64,000 bases of DNA from Chromatocurvus sp964613795 (GTDB taxonomy: Bacteria > Pseudomonadota > Gammaproteobacteria > Pseudomonadales > Halieaceae). The stretch's first letter is position 1, and every line of letters starts with the position of its first letter. The translations under genes and the position numbers were made by a program. This document shows positions 45,237 through 54,382 of the stretch, piece by piece. The stretch covers positions 49,310-113,309 of the forward strand of contig CAZTJR010000008.1 of the NCBI GenBank assembly GCA_964613795.1, written 5' to 3'. The notes under the pieces were generated by a model that saw only the letters and a program-made list of their open reading frames with translations, did no database searches and was not told where the DNA came from.

Positions 45237-45459
45237 GTGCGTAGTTACCCCGTCTCTTCTGATATTGTTTGCTGCGCTCTCTTGAAAGGTCGCCTGCTTC
45301 CACCGATAACGCCTGCCGTGCCCGGCCACCAGATACAGTGCTGGCCCAGGGATGACGCGACTTTATCACAGGGAGAGTGAACGTTATAAGCGGACCTGCC
45401 GCTGATGTAGTCTGGACGCCCGCCGCGTGACCGGGCGGGGGCTTGCAGCAAGCGCGCCC

Positions 45460-46119
45460 TCAGCCGGCGTGCAGGCGCAGGAAAGGATTCATCCAGCGGT
45501 GTTTCCAGCCGGTGAAGCGCAGGGGGGCATCGAGTACCGCCAGGCAAATACAGTCCTGATCAGCCAGGGCCTGCGGCGCGTGCTCGTCTTCCTGCCGACG
45601 ATACGTGAAGTCACCGGGATGATAGGTGCCGCGGTCGTCGCTGAACCCGCCTTCGAGGATCAGCGTCATTTCGCTGCCGCGGTGGCCATGATCGGGAATC
45701 ACCCCGCCGGCCTTGATGTGGTAGAGGGCGAACTCGTAGTTGGGATCGCCGGTCTGCAGTCGGGTAATGCGCAGAGCGTCCGTCACTTTGCGCCAGGGCA
45801 GGTCAGAAAAGTCTCCCTGCATCAAACGCTGCAGGAGCGCCGGCGTGGCGTTGTTACCCGCCTGATCCGCAGCGCTACTGTGGTGCAGCGGAGCCTCTTC
45901 GTCCAGCCGCGCCAGCACACGATTGAGCAGAACATCGCCGACCGGGGAGGGATCGGCCGATTCAAACAGCGTCGCGCCGATGTTCTGCAGCTGGACAACG
46001 CTGTGCCGGCACTCGGCGCAATAGTTGAGGTGAGCAGCAACGCAGGCGGACTGCGCTACAGAAAGTGATCCCGCCGCGTGCTCGGTGAGCAGCTCCAGCT
46101 GGGGGTGAAAAGTCGCCAT
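45460..46119 (-). CDS. chrR: ChrR-type zinc anti-sigma factor
   Basis: Anti-sigma factor of 219 residues holding the neighbouring ECF sigma factor inactive until singlet oxygen or peroxide is sensed. The N-terminal anti-sigma domain has the zinc site His5, His30, Cys34, Cys37 (AAHLNYCAEC). The C-terminal cupin has His144, His146, Glu150 and His180, the same spacing as the second zinc site of Rhodobacter ChrR. The start is 5 bases after the sigma stop, with GAGAGG inside the sigma gene end, so the two are coupled. Confidence 0.93.
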   Translation of the reverse strand: MATFHPQLELLTEHAAGSLSVAQSACVAAHLNYCAECRHSVVQLQNIGATLFESADPSPVGDVLLNRVLARLDEEAPLHHSSAADQAGNNATPALLQRLMQGDFSDLPWRKVTDALRITRLQTGDPNYEFALYHIKAGGVIPDHGHRGSEMTLILEGGFSDDRGTYHPGDFTYRRQEDEHAPQALADQDCICLAVLDAPLRFTGWKHRWMNPFLRLHAG

Positions 46120-46123
46120 TTGC

Positions 46124-46723
46124 TTATGCCCTCTCGAATTGAACCTGCAGCTTCTGAATCGCCAGTCGCACGCGCGACTTGACGGTTCCAAGTGGCAGGT
46201 CAAGCTCGGCTGCAGCCTCGGCGTGGGATTTCCCCTCCATGTACACCTTGGCCAGTATCTGCGTCTGGTCAGCCGGCAAATCTGCCATCATTTCTCTTAT
46301 ACGCTCGCCGCTGCGTTTGGACTGCAGCTGCGCAAATGGCTCTTCACCATCCTGCTCCGGCGTGAAGTCTTCTGCCGCCAGCGGCGTGTCGAATTTCTGC
46401 AGGCGCCGGAACATATCGGTACGGCAATTCCGGGCGATGGTGTACACCCATGTGCTCGCGGCCGCTTTTTCCGGATTGAAAGCGGCGGCCTTCTGCCACA
46501 CCTTGAGCATGACCTCCTGTACGAGTTCGTCGGCATGGGTTGCCGACATGGTCGAACCCGACAGGGCAAACGCCTTGATGAGCGGCGCGAAATGCCGGAA
46601 CAGTCGGGTAAAAGCAGCGCGATCCTCGTGCTCCGCAATCTGCGTCAGACACTCGCTCCACTCGTCAGTGCGTCGTCCGGTCGGTGCCGTCCACACGTTC
46701 TGTCTCTCCCCCACGACCTGCAT
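46124..46723 (-). CDS. rpoE: ECF RNA polymerase sigma factor, RpoE/ECF11 type
   Basis: A 199-residue group IV sigma factor. Region 2 (about 30-95) includes DELVQEVMLKVWQKAAAF and STWVYTIARNCRTDMFRR; region 4 (about 140-195) includes LPADQTQILAKVYMEGKSHAEAA and LGTVKSRVRLAIQKL. The start at 46723 follows GCAGGAG and fits a leader of about 25 bases from the promoter at 46755-46784. With chrR it forms the singlet-oxygen regulatory pair known from Rhodobacter. The longer frame upstream would run through its own promoter. Confidence 0.93.
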   Translation of the reverse strand: MQVVGERQNVWTAPTGRRTDEWSECLTQIAEHEDRAAFTRLFRHFAPLIKAFALSGSTMSATHADELVQEVMLKVWQKAAAFNPEKAAASTWVYTIARNCRTDMFRRLQKFDTPLAAEDFTPEQDGEEPFAQLQSKRSGERIREMMADLPADQTQILAKVYMEGKSHAEAAAELDLPLGTVKSRVRLAIQKLQVQFERA

Positions 46724-46754
46724 TACTGGTGCACTCCTGCATATTGACACGTTA

Positions 46755-46784
46755 TCCTTACGCCGCACAGGCCAGACCGGATCA
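46755..46784 (-). promoter_or_regulatory. RpoE-dependent autoregulatory promoter of rpoE-chrR
   Basis: Minus strand: TGATCC (46779-46784), exactly 18 bases, TAAGGA (46755-46760). This matches the Rhodobacter RpoE promoter form TGATCC-N18-TAA, placing the start about 25 bases before the rpoE ATG. Confidence 0.75.
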
Positions 46785-46799
46785 GGCAGGCGCGTAGTC

Positions 46800-46829
46800 T
46801 GATCCAGCGGATCGCCGTGAACGTAACTC
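46800..46829 (+). promoter_or_regulatory. RpoE-dependent promoter of the FAD-DUF1365-Cfa operon
   Basis: TGATCC (46800-46805), exactly 18 bases, TAACTC (46824-46829) on the plus strand, divergent from the rpoE promoter 15 bases away and with the same spacing. It lies about 60 bases before the start codon of the FAD protein gene. Confidence 0.7.
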
Positions 46830-46889
46830 GAACTGTGTCTGCGCACTTGCGTGCCACGCCGTCAATAGCAACCCGGGAGAGCACTACCA

Positions 46890-48152
46890 TTGGATATTGC
46901 CGTTATAGGCTCCGGCATTTCGGGGTTAGCATGCGCTCACTACCTGAGCCAGGGGCACCGGGTACACGTCTTCGAAGCGAACCGACACGTCGGCGGCCAT
47001 ACCGCAACAGTTGACGTAGAACTGGGCACGCGCCGCTATGCCATCGACACCGGCTTCATCGTTTTCAACGACTGGACCTATCCGGAGTTCATCGCACTCA
47101 TGGATGAACTGGGCGTCAGCAGCAAGCCCACCACCATGGGCTTCAGTGTGCACGATCGTGAGCGCGGGCTGGAATACGCGGGCAGCGGACTGCCGGCACT
47201 GTTCGCCCAGAAGCGCAACCTCATCTCGCCCCGCTTCCTGGCCATGGTCAGGGATATTCTGAAGTTCAACCGCGCCGCTGTGCGCGATCTCGAATCCGGC
47301 GCCGTCGCCGACGACGCCACCCTCGGCGACTACCTGAACGAGAACGGTTATAGCAGCAGTTTCCGCCACGACTATCTGGTACCCATGGCCTCGGCAATCT
47401 GGTCATCGGACTGGCAGGCCATAGAAGCGTTCCCACTCGAGTTCTTCCTGCGCTTCTTCCGCAATCACGGCCTGCTCTCCATTTCCCGACGACCGCAGTG
47501 GCGTGTGATCGAGGGCGGATCGCGGGAATACCTGCGACCCCTCTGCCAGCGCTTCGAAAACCGCATTCATACCGGCTGCGCGGTCACGGCCATCCAGCGC
47601 GGCGAAAACGAGGTGACTCTGAACTTTGCCAATGGTGAACCCAGAACCTTCGACCAGGTGGTTGTCGCCACACACTCGGATCAGGCGCTGGCCCTGCTGG
47701 GTGATGCATCAGAGGACGAGCGCGAAATCCTTGGCGCGCTGCCTTACCAGTCCAACGACGTCGTCCTGCACACGGACACACGCCTGCTGCCGACGCGACG
47801 CGTCACCTGGTCCAGCTGGAATTACCGCCTCGGGGTTGACGAGGGCCGCGCGATCGTCACCTATAACATGAACATACTGCAGGGCTTGACGGCACCGGAA
47901 ACCTTCTGCGTCACGCTCAATCACAGTAGCGCCATCAACCCGAACAAGATCCTCGGACGTTTTCGCTACGATCATCCGGTGTTCTCCCGCGAAGGTATCG
48001 CCGCACAGCGTCGCTGGCGGGATATAAACGGCAACCGGCGCACCTGGTACTGCGGCGCCTACTGGGGCAACGGATTCCATGAGGACGGGGTGGTCAGTGC
48101 ACTGCGGGTCGCCAGGACACTGACGCAAGAAGAGAGCACACTGCGGACATGA
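46890..48152 (+). CDS. FAD-dependent amine-oxidase-like protein (COG2907 type)
   Basis: A 420-residue flavoprotein starting at a TTG with GGGAGA nine bases upstream. The N-terminus is a GxGxxG Rossmann loop (AVIGSGISGLACAHYL, 4-19) followed by HVGGHTATVDVELG typical of amine oxidase/desaturase flavoproteins; the end is YCGAYWGNGFHEDGVVSALRVA. It lacks strong membrane helices. Homologues sit beside DUF1365 and Cfa-like genes in many proteobacteria and have been tied to modified (methylated, furan-type) fatty acids in Rhodobacter; the exact reaction here is inference. First gene of the RpoE-dependent operon. Confidence 0.88.
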   Translation: MDIAVIGSGISGLACAHYLSQGHRVHVFEANRHVGGHTATVDVELGTRRYAIDTGFIVFNDWTYPEFIALMDELGVSSKPTTMGFSVHDRERGLEYAGSGLPALFAQKRNLISPRFLAMVRDILKFNRAAVRDLESGAVADDATLGDYLNENGYSSSFRHDYLVPMASAIWSSDWQAIEAFPLEFFLRFFRNHGLLSISRRPQWRVIEGGSREYLRPLCQRFENRIHTGCAVTAIQRGENEVTLNFANGEPRTFDQVVVATHSDQALALLGDASEDEREILGALPYQSNDVVLHTDTRLLPTRRVTWSSWNYRLGVDEGRAIVTYNMNILQGLTAPETFCVTLNHSSAINPNKILGRFRYDHPVFSREGIAAQRRWRDINGNRRTWYCGAYWGNGFHEDGVVSALRVARTLTQEESTLRT

Positions 48153-48904
48153 CCTCCCGCCTGTACACCGGACTGCTGCGCCATCGGCGACACCTGCCGC
48201 GACCCCACCGCTTCAGTTATCGAGTGTTCATGCCCTTTTTGCGTCTCGACGAGTTGCCGGAACTGTTTGATGACATGCCGCTCTGGTCTGCCCGGCGCCC
48301 GGCACTGGGCCGCTTCCGGCGTGCCGATTTTCTGGGCGACCCGACTATCGACCTGCAGACAGAGGTGCGAAGACGCATTGTTGAGGAAACCGGCCAGCAC
48401 CAAACGGGACCTATCTACCTGCTGGCCAATCTGCGCTACTTCGGCCTGCAGATGAACCCGCTGTGCTGCTACTACTGCTATGGCGATGACGGCACCACGC
48501 TGGAATACCTGGTCGCGGAAGTCACCAATACTCCCTGGAATGAACGCCACAGCTACGTTATGCAGGCCAGCGACGATACTGCCACGCTGCGCAGCGACTT
48601 CGACAAGAGCTTCCATGTGTCGCCCTTCAATCCCATGGACATGCGCTACCACTGGCGCAGCAACACACCCGGCGAGAAGCTGGCCATTCATCTTGCCAAC
48701 AGCACCGACAACGGCACCGTGTTCGACGCTACCCTCTCGCTGCGCGCGGAACCTTTGACGGCGGGCAACCTGAACCGCATGCTGCTGCGCTACCCGCTGA
48801 TGACCGCAAAGGTGGCCGCCGCCATTTACTGGCAGGCGCTCAAGCTGTTTATCAAGCGCATGCCTATCTACCCACATCCAAAAACAGGATCTTCTGGAGT
48901 ATAA
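48149..48904 (+). CDS. DUF1365 family protein
   Basis: A 251-residue member of DUF1365, of unproven biochemical activity. Conserved stretches are LYTGLLRHRRHLPRPHRFSY near the N-terminus, YLLANLRYFGLQMNPLCCYY (about 90-109) and FHVSPFNPMDMRYHWR. It overlaps the flavoprotein gene by 4 bases (ATGA) and is followed by the methyltransferase 1 base after its stop, so all three are coupled. A role with the two neighbours in fatty-acid modification is inferred from the recurrent gene order. Confidence 0.88.
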   Translation: MTSRLYTGLLRHRRHLPRPHRFSYRVFMPFLRLDELPELFDDMPLWSARRPALGRFRRADFLGDPTIDLQTEVRRRIVEETGQHQTGPIYLLANLRYFGLQMNPLCCYYCYGDDGTTLEYLVAEVTNTPWNERHSYVMQASDDTATLRSDFDKSFHVSPFNPMDMRYHWRSNTPGEKLAIHLANSTDNGTVFDATLSLRAEPLTAGNLNRMLLRYPLMTAKVAAAIYWQALKLFIKRMPIYPHPKTGSSGV

Positions 48905-48905
48905 G

Positions 48906-50171
48906 ATGAACGATATCAGTGTCAGCAGAATCCGCCTGCTGCCGCAGGCTCGCAGCCTGTTCAGCGGCGATCTGGCAAGACGCATGCTGTTTCGCGTCCT
49001 CGACAATATCGGCACGGGCAGCCTGATGCTGCATGACAGTGGTGAGATCTGGCATTTCGGGGACCCGACCCGGCAGGGTGAGCCACACGCCGAAGTTTTT
49101 GTTCACAACCGGGATGTCTACCGCAAGGTTCTGACAGGCGGCACCATTGCCTCCGGCGAGGCTTACATCGAGGGTGACTGGTCGGCGACGGACCTCACCG
49201 AAGTTACCCGGCTCTTCAGCGCCAACCTCGGCATGATGGAAGCCATGGAGGCACGCCAGCACTGGTACACACGCCTGGGGCTGCGCCTTGCCCACCAGTT
49301 CAATCGCAACACACACGAAGGCTCCCGGCGCAATATTTCAGCGCATTACGATCTCGGCAACGACTTTTTCCAGCTCTTCCTCGATCCCACGATGATGTAT
49401 TCGGCGGCGGTCTTCGAGCGTGAGGATGCCAGCCTGGAGCAGGCGGCAACCGACAAGCTGGACGCCATCTGCCAGCAGCTGGAGCTCAGCCCGGACGATC
49501 ACCTGATGGAAATAGGCACCGGCTGGGGTGGCATGGCTATCTACGCCGCGCAGCGCTATGGCTGTCGCGTCACCACCACCACCATTTCGCGGGAACAGTT
49601 TGAGCACGCCTCACAACGCGTCCGCGAGCTGGGACTCGAGGATCGCATCACGGTTCTGTGCGAGGACTACCGCAACCTGCAGGGCCGCTTCGACAAACTG
49701 GTATCGATCGAGATGATCGAAGCCGTGGGCCACGATTTCTACAGCAGCTATTTCAACTGCTGCAGCCGCCTGCTCAAGGATACCGGCAAGATGGTGATTC
49801 AGGCCATTACCATCAGCGACCAGCGCTACGACCGCGCACGTCGCAGCGTCGACTACATCAAGCGCTACATTTTTCCCGGTGGCTGCCTGCCATCGCTGGC
49901 GGTGATTGCCGACCATCTTGCCCGGGACACGGACATGCAGATGGTGCACCTGCGCGACATCACCCGCGACTACGCCATCACCCTTGCGCACTGGCGACAG
50001 CGTTTCCTGCAGGAACTGGAAACGGTACGAGAGATGGGCTTTGACGACCGCTTCATTCGTATGTGGGAATTCTACCTGTGCTACTGCGAGGGCGGGTTCC
50101 GGGAGCGCATTATCGGCACCGTGCAGCTGGCCTTCGCCAAGCCCGGCTATCGTCCCCCCGTCGCGAGCTGA
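48906..50171 (+). CDS. Cfa-type SAM-dependent fatty-acid methyltransferase
   Basis: A 421-residue enzyme of the cyclopropane-fatty-acyl-phospholipid synthase family (COG2230). The N-terminal lipid-binding region (1-130) is followed by the segment RNISAHYDLGNDFFQLFLDP. The SAM loop is LMEIGTGWGGMAIYAA (about 200-215) and VSIEMIEAVGHDF lies near the bicarbonate site. It methylates or cyclopropanates unsaturated acyl chains in phospholipid; which product is made cannot be read from sequence. The context (RpoE promoter, flavoprotein, DUF1365) favours a methylated or furan-type product over plain cyclopropane. Confidence 0.9.
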   Translation: MNDISVSRIRLLPQARSLFSGDLARRMLFRVLDNIGTGSLMLHDSGEIWHFGDPTRQGEPHAEVFVHNRDVYRKVLTGGTIASGEAYIEGDWSATDLTEVTRLFSANLGMMEAMEARQHWYTRLGLRLAHQFNRNTHEGSRRNISAHYDLGNDFFQLFLDPTMMYSAAVFEREDASLEQAATDKLDAICQQLELSPDDHLMEIGTGWGGMAIYAAQRYGCRVTTTTISREQFEHASQRVRELGLEDRITVLCEDYRNLQGRFDKLVSIEMIEAVGHDFYSSYFNCCSRLLKDTGKMVIQAITISDQRYDRARRSVDYIKRYIFPGGCLPSLAVIADHLARDTDMQMVHLRDITRDYAITLAHWRQRFLQELETVREMGFDDRFIRMWEFYLCYCEGGFRERIIGTVQLAFAKPGYRPPVAS

Positions 50172-50178
50172 TCCCGCT

Positions 50179-52449
50179 TCAGTCCCCCAGCACCCGATAC
50201 TCCCAGTGCCCTGACAGCAGGGCACGATATTCCGGCAGTGCATAGCGCCCGTCGATAAGGAGCGCCGCACCGCAATCGGTATCTCCCCTGACGACACGAC
50301 CCAGGGACTGGTTTACTCGCTGCATGGCCGGGTACAGCGAAGCATAGCGAAAGCCGTCACCGTGCTGCCGCTGGAAATAATCCCGCTGCAGCCGATTGTC
50401 GCGATCCGGCTGCGGCAGACCGGGCCCGACCAGCACCACCGAGCGCAGCTGGTCACCCGGTAGATCAATACCTTCACTGTAGCTGCCGCCAAGCAGACAT
50501 AGCGCACAGACGTTGCGCTTTGTGCGCAACAGCTCGCGCAGTTCTCCGGGCGGCGCCGCTGCGCCCGGCGCAGGCTGCACCCACAGCTGGCGGTCACCCA
50601 GCAGAGGCCGCAACTCTTCAACGCAGTCACGCAGATAGCGGTGCGACGGAAAGAAGATCAGGCAGTTCCCTGGCTGCGCCTCCAGCCACTGCACCAGCCT
50701 CGCCAGAAGTCGGGGCCGCGAGCGCTCTCGCTGCGGCAGGCGCGTATCGATCTGCGGCTCGATGGCCACCCCCAGCTGGCGCGGCAGGAAAGGCGATGCG
50801 CAGCGGCGAAATACCGAGCGATCACCCAGACCGAGCAGAACGCGCATCCAGCCTACCGGGGACAGGGTGGCGGAGAAAGCAACCACTGCATGCAGCGCCG
50901 CATGACGCTGGGCCAGCAGGCGCGACGGGTCGATGCAGTTAAGCCGCAGGCTGCTTGCGTCCTGCGCCAGCAGTTCGCAGCAGAAGTCATCCCCGGCAAG
51001 CTCCGACAGCCGCACAAAATGCAGCAGTGCGAAATACAGCGCCTGGACGTCCGGATGCGGCCGCGGCGGTGCACCCGGCCGGGCCAGCTCCTCGGCGATA
51101 GCCGCGATGACTGCCTGCATGCTGGCCAGCAGCGCTGCCGGGGGCAGCGGCAGCACGGCGTAGTCGTCGTGCGGCTCGACATGCGCCAGGAAAAGTGTCT
51201 GCAGCGCCGTATCAAGAGCCGCGACCGCCCGGCGAGGCGCACCGCGCAAAACCCGGTGCGCGGCGGCAAGATTTCCGGACAGCGAGGCGCTATACATGCC
51301 GCGGGCCCGCGCCGGCAGGTTGTGCGCCTCATCCACAAGCACCGTCCACCGCGATGGGGAGTGCAGGGCCAGCGCCGCTACTGCCGCATGCAGGCTAAAC
51401 ACGTGATGCTGATCGGCGATCACAATATCCACCCACGGCAGAAGATCAAGTCCAAGCTGGTAGGGACATAGCGCGTGCTCACGGGCAACCGCCTCCACAT
51501 CGGCCTGCGTCAGTGTCGGCCTTTGCAGCGCGTCCTCGCGCGCAGCGGGTAGCTTGTCGTGATAGCTGCGGGCGTAATGACAATCATCCGCCCGGCAGGC
51601 GTGGCCGGGGGAAAAGCAGATGCGCTCTTTCGCCGTAAGGGTCAGCGTTGTGGCAATCAGGCCATCCGCGGCAAAGCGCGCGAGGGTGTCCTCTGCGGCA
51701 TCGCGCCCACTGTGCTTGGCGGTGCAGAACACCACGTGATCGTGGCAGTCGTGGGCCAGCCCCTTTATCGCCGGGTACAGCGCCGCCGCGGTTTTGCCAA
51801 GCCCCGTGGGCGCCTCCAGCATGAGCTGGCCACCACTGTGAACGCACTTGTAAACCAGCTCGGCAATGTCGCGCTGACCCTGCCGATATTCCCGGAAGGG
51901 AAAGGCCAGCGCGCGTATGGACGCATCGCGCGCGGCGGCGTGCTGCAGGCGTGCAGCCATCCAGCAGGCGTAGCGTTCACAGGAGCGCTGCAGGAATTCC
52001 GCCAGCTCTGGGGCGCTGTAGGTCTGGTCGAGCGGGTGCTCCTGGCGACGGCTGAGGTCGTACCAGGTGAGACGTACCTGCACCTCATCCAGCCCTTCAG
52101 CCGCGGCCAGCATAGCGGCATAGAGCCGGGCCTGGGCCAGGTGCAGACGCGACAGATCAGCGGGCAGCCGGGCGGGGTCGATGCGGCAGGTCTTGATCTC
52201 CTCGATCATCGGCACCGACGGCAGATAACCATCGGCGCGACCGCGCAGCCGCAGGGTCAGATCGCCATGCCGATAACTTGCCTCCAGTGCGTATTCCGCA
52301 AGGTAGTCGTCGCCGCGGGCTGCGGCCAGCTCGCGGTGTCCGCGGATGCCCTCTGCCGCCGTCGGCCCCGGCCCGAAACGCGCGTCGAGATCGCCCTCAC
52401 GATGGCAGAACGCGGCCAGATCACGGACGCTGACGCCTATCTCAGGCAT
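50179..52449 (-). CDS. XPD/DinG-like Fe-S helicase with N-terminal PD-(D/E)XK nuclease domain
   Basis: A 756-residue superfamily 2 DNA helicase. Residues 1-120 look like a RecB/Cas4-type nuclease: GRADGY (Asp73), IEEIKT (Glu84, Lys86) and HLAQARLYAAML (Gln106). The helicase has Walker A APTGLGKT (213-220), the DEAH box at 373-376, and four cysteines for an Fe-S cluster (Cys278, Cys285, Cys290, Cys328), followed by CPYQLGLDLLP as in XPD. The final motif is QSLGRVVRGDTDCGAALLID. Its first 8 bases overlap the end of the FAN1-type gene, so they act together, probably in DNA repair. Confidence 0.88.
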   Translation of the reverse strand: MPEIGVSVRDLAAFCHREGDLDARFGPGPTAAEGIRGHRELAAARGDDYLAEYALEASYRHGDLTLRLRGRADGYLPSVPMIEEIKTCRIDPARLPADLSRLHLAQARLYAAMLAAAEGLDEVQVRLTWYDLSRRQEHPLDQTYSAPELAEFLQRSCERYACWMAARLQHAAARDASIRALAFPFREYRQGQRDIAELVYKCVHSGGQLMLEAPTGLGKTAAALYPAIKGLAHDCHDHVVFCTAKHSGRDAAEDTLARFAADGLIATTLTLTAKERICFSPGHACRADDCHYARSYHDKLPAAREDALQRPTLTQADVEAVAREHALCPYQLGLDLLPWVDIVIADQHHVFSLHAAVAALALHSPSRWTVLVDEAHNLPARARGMYSASLSGNLAAAHRVLRGAPRRAVAALDTALQTLFLAHVEPHDDYAVLPLPPAALLASMQAVIAAIAEELARPGAPPRPHPDVQALYFALLHFVRLSELAGDDFCCELLAQDASSLRLNCIDPSRLLAQRHAALHAVVAFSATLSPVGWMRVLLGLGDRSVFRRCASPFLPRQLGVAIEPQIDTRLPQRERSRPRLLARLVQWLEAQPGNCLIFFPSHRYLRDCVEELRPLLGDRQLWVQPAPGAAAPPGELRELLRTKRNVCALCLLGGSYSEGIDLPGDQLRSVVLVGPGLPQPDRDNRLQRDYFQRQHGDGFRYASLYPAMQRVNQSLGRVVRGDTDCGAALLIDGRYALPEYRALLSGHWEYRVLGD

Positions 52450-54124
52450 CTTCCCACACCACGTTCAACACACCCGCAGGCGCGCCGATGTCACACAGGT
52501 AATTAAGCCAGCGACGCTGATGCGGCTGCAGCGCATCACCCGGACCCTTGACCTCCCACAGCTGGTATTGCCCGGCGCATTCACCCAGCAACACAAGGTC
52601 CGGCTGGCCGCGGCGGTTCTCCCGCGGATCAAACAGCAGACGCCGCCAGACAGCCACCAGATGACGGAAGGGTATACAGCGCACGGCACCCTGAACCAGC
52701 GTGGGCGTTATTACCCGCCAGTCTATCCAGCGGCACTGGTAACCGGCGCAACGCGAGTGCATCCGCAGCAGCTCGGCCTCAAGGTTACAGGCGGCAAGCT
52801 GCTGCAGGCGGTGCTCCAGCGCGGGACGGCGGCGCAGCTGGAAGTCACTTCGGAACATGTCGGCGGGACCGGCCTGGAAGGGATGGTGGAAAGCGCCCGG
52901 TAACGCGGCAAACAGTTCATCCCAGAATGCCAGGCCGAACAGACCATTGAACAGCGCGTTCTCCACGTGCCGGGCCCACAGCCAGCCCTCGGCCTGCAGT
53001 GCCTCCGCCGCCCGACGCTCGACCCGGCCGGCATCCGGCGGCAGCCGCATTTCGCGGGTGATAAAGCGGTCACGAGGGCGCGCGACGCGGATTCCGTGGC
53101 GGCGCCGCAGCAGCCGCTGGCGAATGGTGGTGACCGCCGTCTGCTCATCCTCACACCAGGGCTTGGCCAGCACGCGGCTGGCGAATGCCAGTGCCTCGTC
53201 TGTCGCTCCCTGTGCCTCGAGCACGCGCAGACTCCGCTCTCTGGCGGGGTGCTGCTCGCTCTGGCTATAGATCGCCAGGGCCGTCTCCGGCAGCCCCGCG
53301 CGCTCACAGTCGCGGGCAATCCGGTTGCGCAACCGATGAATTCGCCGCACAACGCTATCGGCGTCGCTCACCAGTTCCAGCGCATCGGCAGCGAGTGTCC
53401 GCAGGGTGTCGCAGTCGCGCTGGTCCTGCCACAGCGCATGACGCTCGGCCAGGGCGTCGGCCTGTCGATAGGCGTCTACTGCGTTCCGGCTGGGGAAAAC
53501 GCGCTGCGCTCTGGACAGCGCATAGGGCCAGTAGCTGGCCACGCCGAGATCACTGAGCACGAAATCCACCAGACTCTGACGGGAATTGCCGAAAAACAGC
53601 AGCTGCAGCAGCCTGACGGTATCGCCGCCATTGATCCGGATCAGACGCTCGTCCAGCGCGTCGCAAACGCGCTGCGCACGGGCGGCATCGCTCTCCGCCA
53701 GTGCGGCGAGCGCCGTCAGCAGTGCGGGCTTGTTCGGCCGCGATCCTTCACCCAGCGCCCCTGCATAAGAGCGGTCTATCTCGGCGCGGGTAAACAGGCC
53801 CCCCAGCGTGTCGATATCCAGTGCGGCGCAGTCAGTCGCAAGATCACTGTCGATCAGCGACGCCAGTGCGCTGTCGATGTCGCCGATTTCCGGGTAATTC
53901 AGCCTGCCGACGCGAAAAACCGGACCGACACGCAGCACGAGGCGCACAAACAGACAGCGGGCATTTCTGGGCAAGCCCTCGAACCGGCGCATTTGCGCCA
54001 GCTCCTCCGGTAACAGGAGATCGGCATAACGGGCATCCACGACGCGCCACAGCGCCTCGAAATTGTGCAGATAATACAGCGGCGGTAGCGCCGGGCCAGC
54101 GTCTGCTATCACCGCCTCAGGCAT
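52442..54124 (-). CDS. FAN1-type VRR nuclease
   Basis: A 560-residue structure-specific nuclease resembling bacterial FAN1, the homologue of the human Fanconi-associated nuclease for interstrand-crosslink repair. The C-terminal VRR-NUC domain has GQPDLVLLG (Asp509) and WEVKGPGDALQPHQRRWL (Glu524, Lys526). The middle is a helical TPR-like region and the N-terminus a SAP/winged-helix-like region (YLHNFEALWRVVDARYADLL). Translationally coupled to the helicase gene downstream. The 258-base gap to the antiporter gene shows no clear promoter or RNA. Confidence 0.9.
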   Translation of the reverse strand: MPEAVIADAGPALPPLYYLHNFEALWRVVDARYADLLLPEELAQMRRFEGLPRNARCLFVRLVLRVGPVFRVGRLNYPEIGDIDSALASLIDSDLATDCAALDIDTLGGLFTRAEIDRSYAGALGEGSRPNKPALLTALAALAESDAARAQRVCDALDERLIRINGGDTVRLLQLLFFGNSRQSLVDFVLSDLGVASYWPYALSRAQRVFPSRNAVDAYRQADALAERHALWQDQRDCDTLRTLAADALELVSDADSVVRRIHRLRNRIARDCERAGLPETALAIYSQSEQHPARERSLRVLEAQGATDEALAFASRVLAKPWCEDEQTAVTTIRQRLLRRRHGIRVARPRDRFITREMRLPPDAGRVERRAAEALQAEGWLWARHVENALFNGLFGLAFWDELFAALPGAFHHPFQAGPADMFRSDFQLRRRPALEHRLQQLAACNLEAELLRMHSRCAGYQCRWIDWRVITPTLVQGAVRCIPFRHLVAVWRRLLFDPRENRRGQPDLVLLGECAGQYQLWEVKGPGDALQPHQRRWLNYLCDIGAPAGVLNVVWEDA

Positions 54125-54382
54125 TGCGCCGATCTCTGGCTGCGGCAGATCCCTGCTGCCGCGCTCTACGTTCGGCGTTCAGCGCGGACCTCCTCGCGGG
54201 CCGCTGGTGTTGTGGCCATGACATTACCCCGGAAAGATGTGAAAAGCCCGATTTTACGCGAGGTGCAAGTGGGTGTCAGACTCGCAGACGCCGCCGCCGG
54301 CGCCGGACCGCTGTACCCCGCCTGAATTTTACGGCATTCTGCACACTTTCAAGTCCTACCCACTTCTTTCCTGGCTGAGACC

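Noticed and set aside
45395..45459. GC-rich inverted repeat after chrR as a terminator
   Set aside because: The stem is imperfect and no T-run follows on the minus strand.
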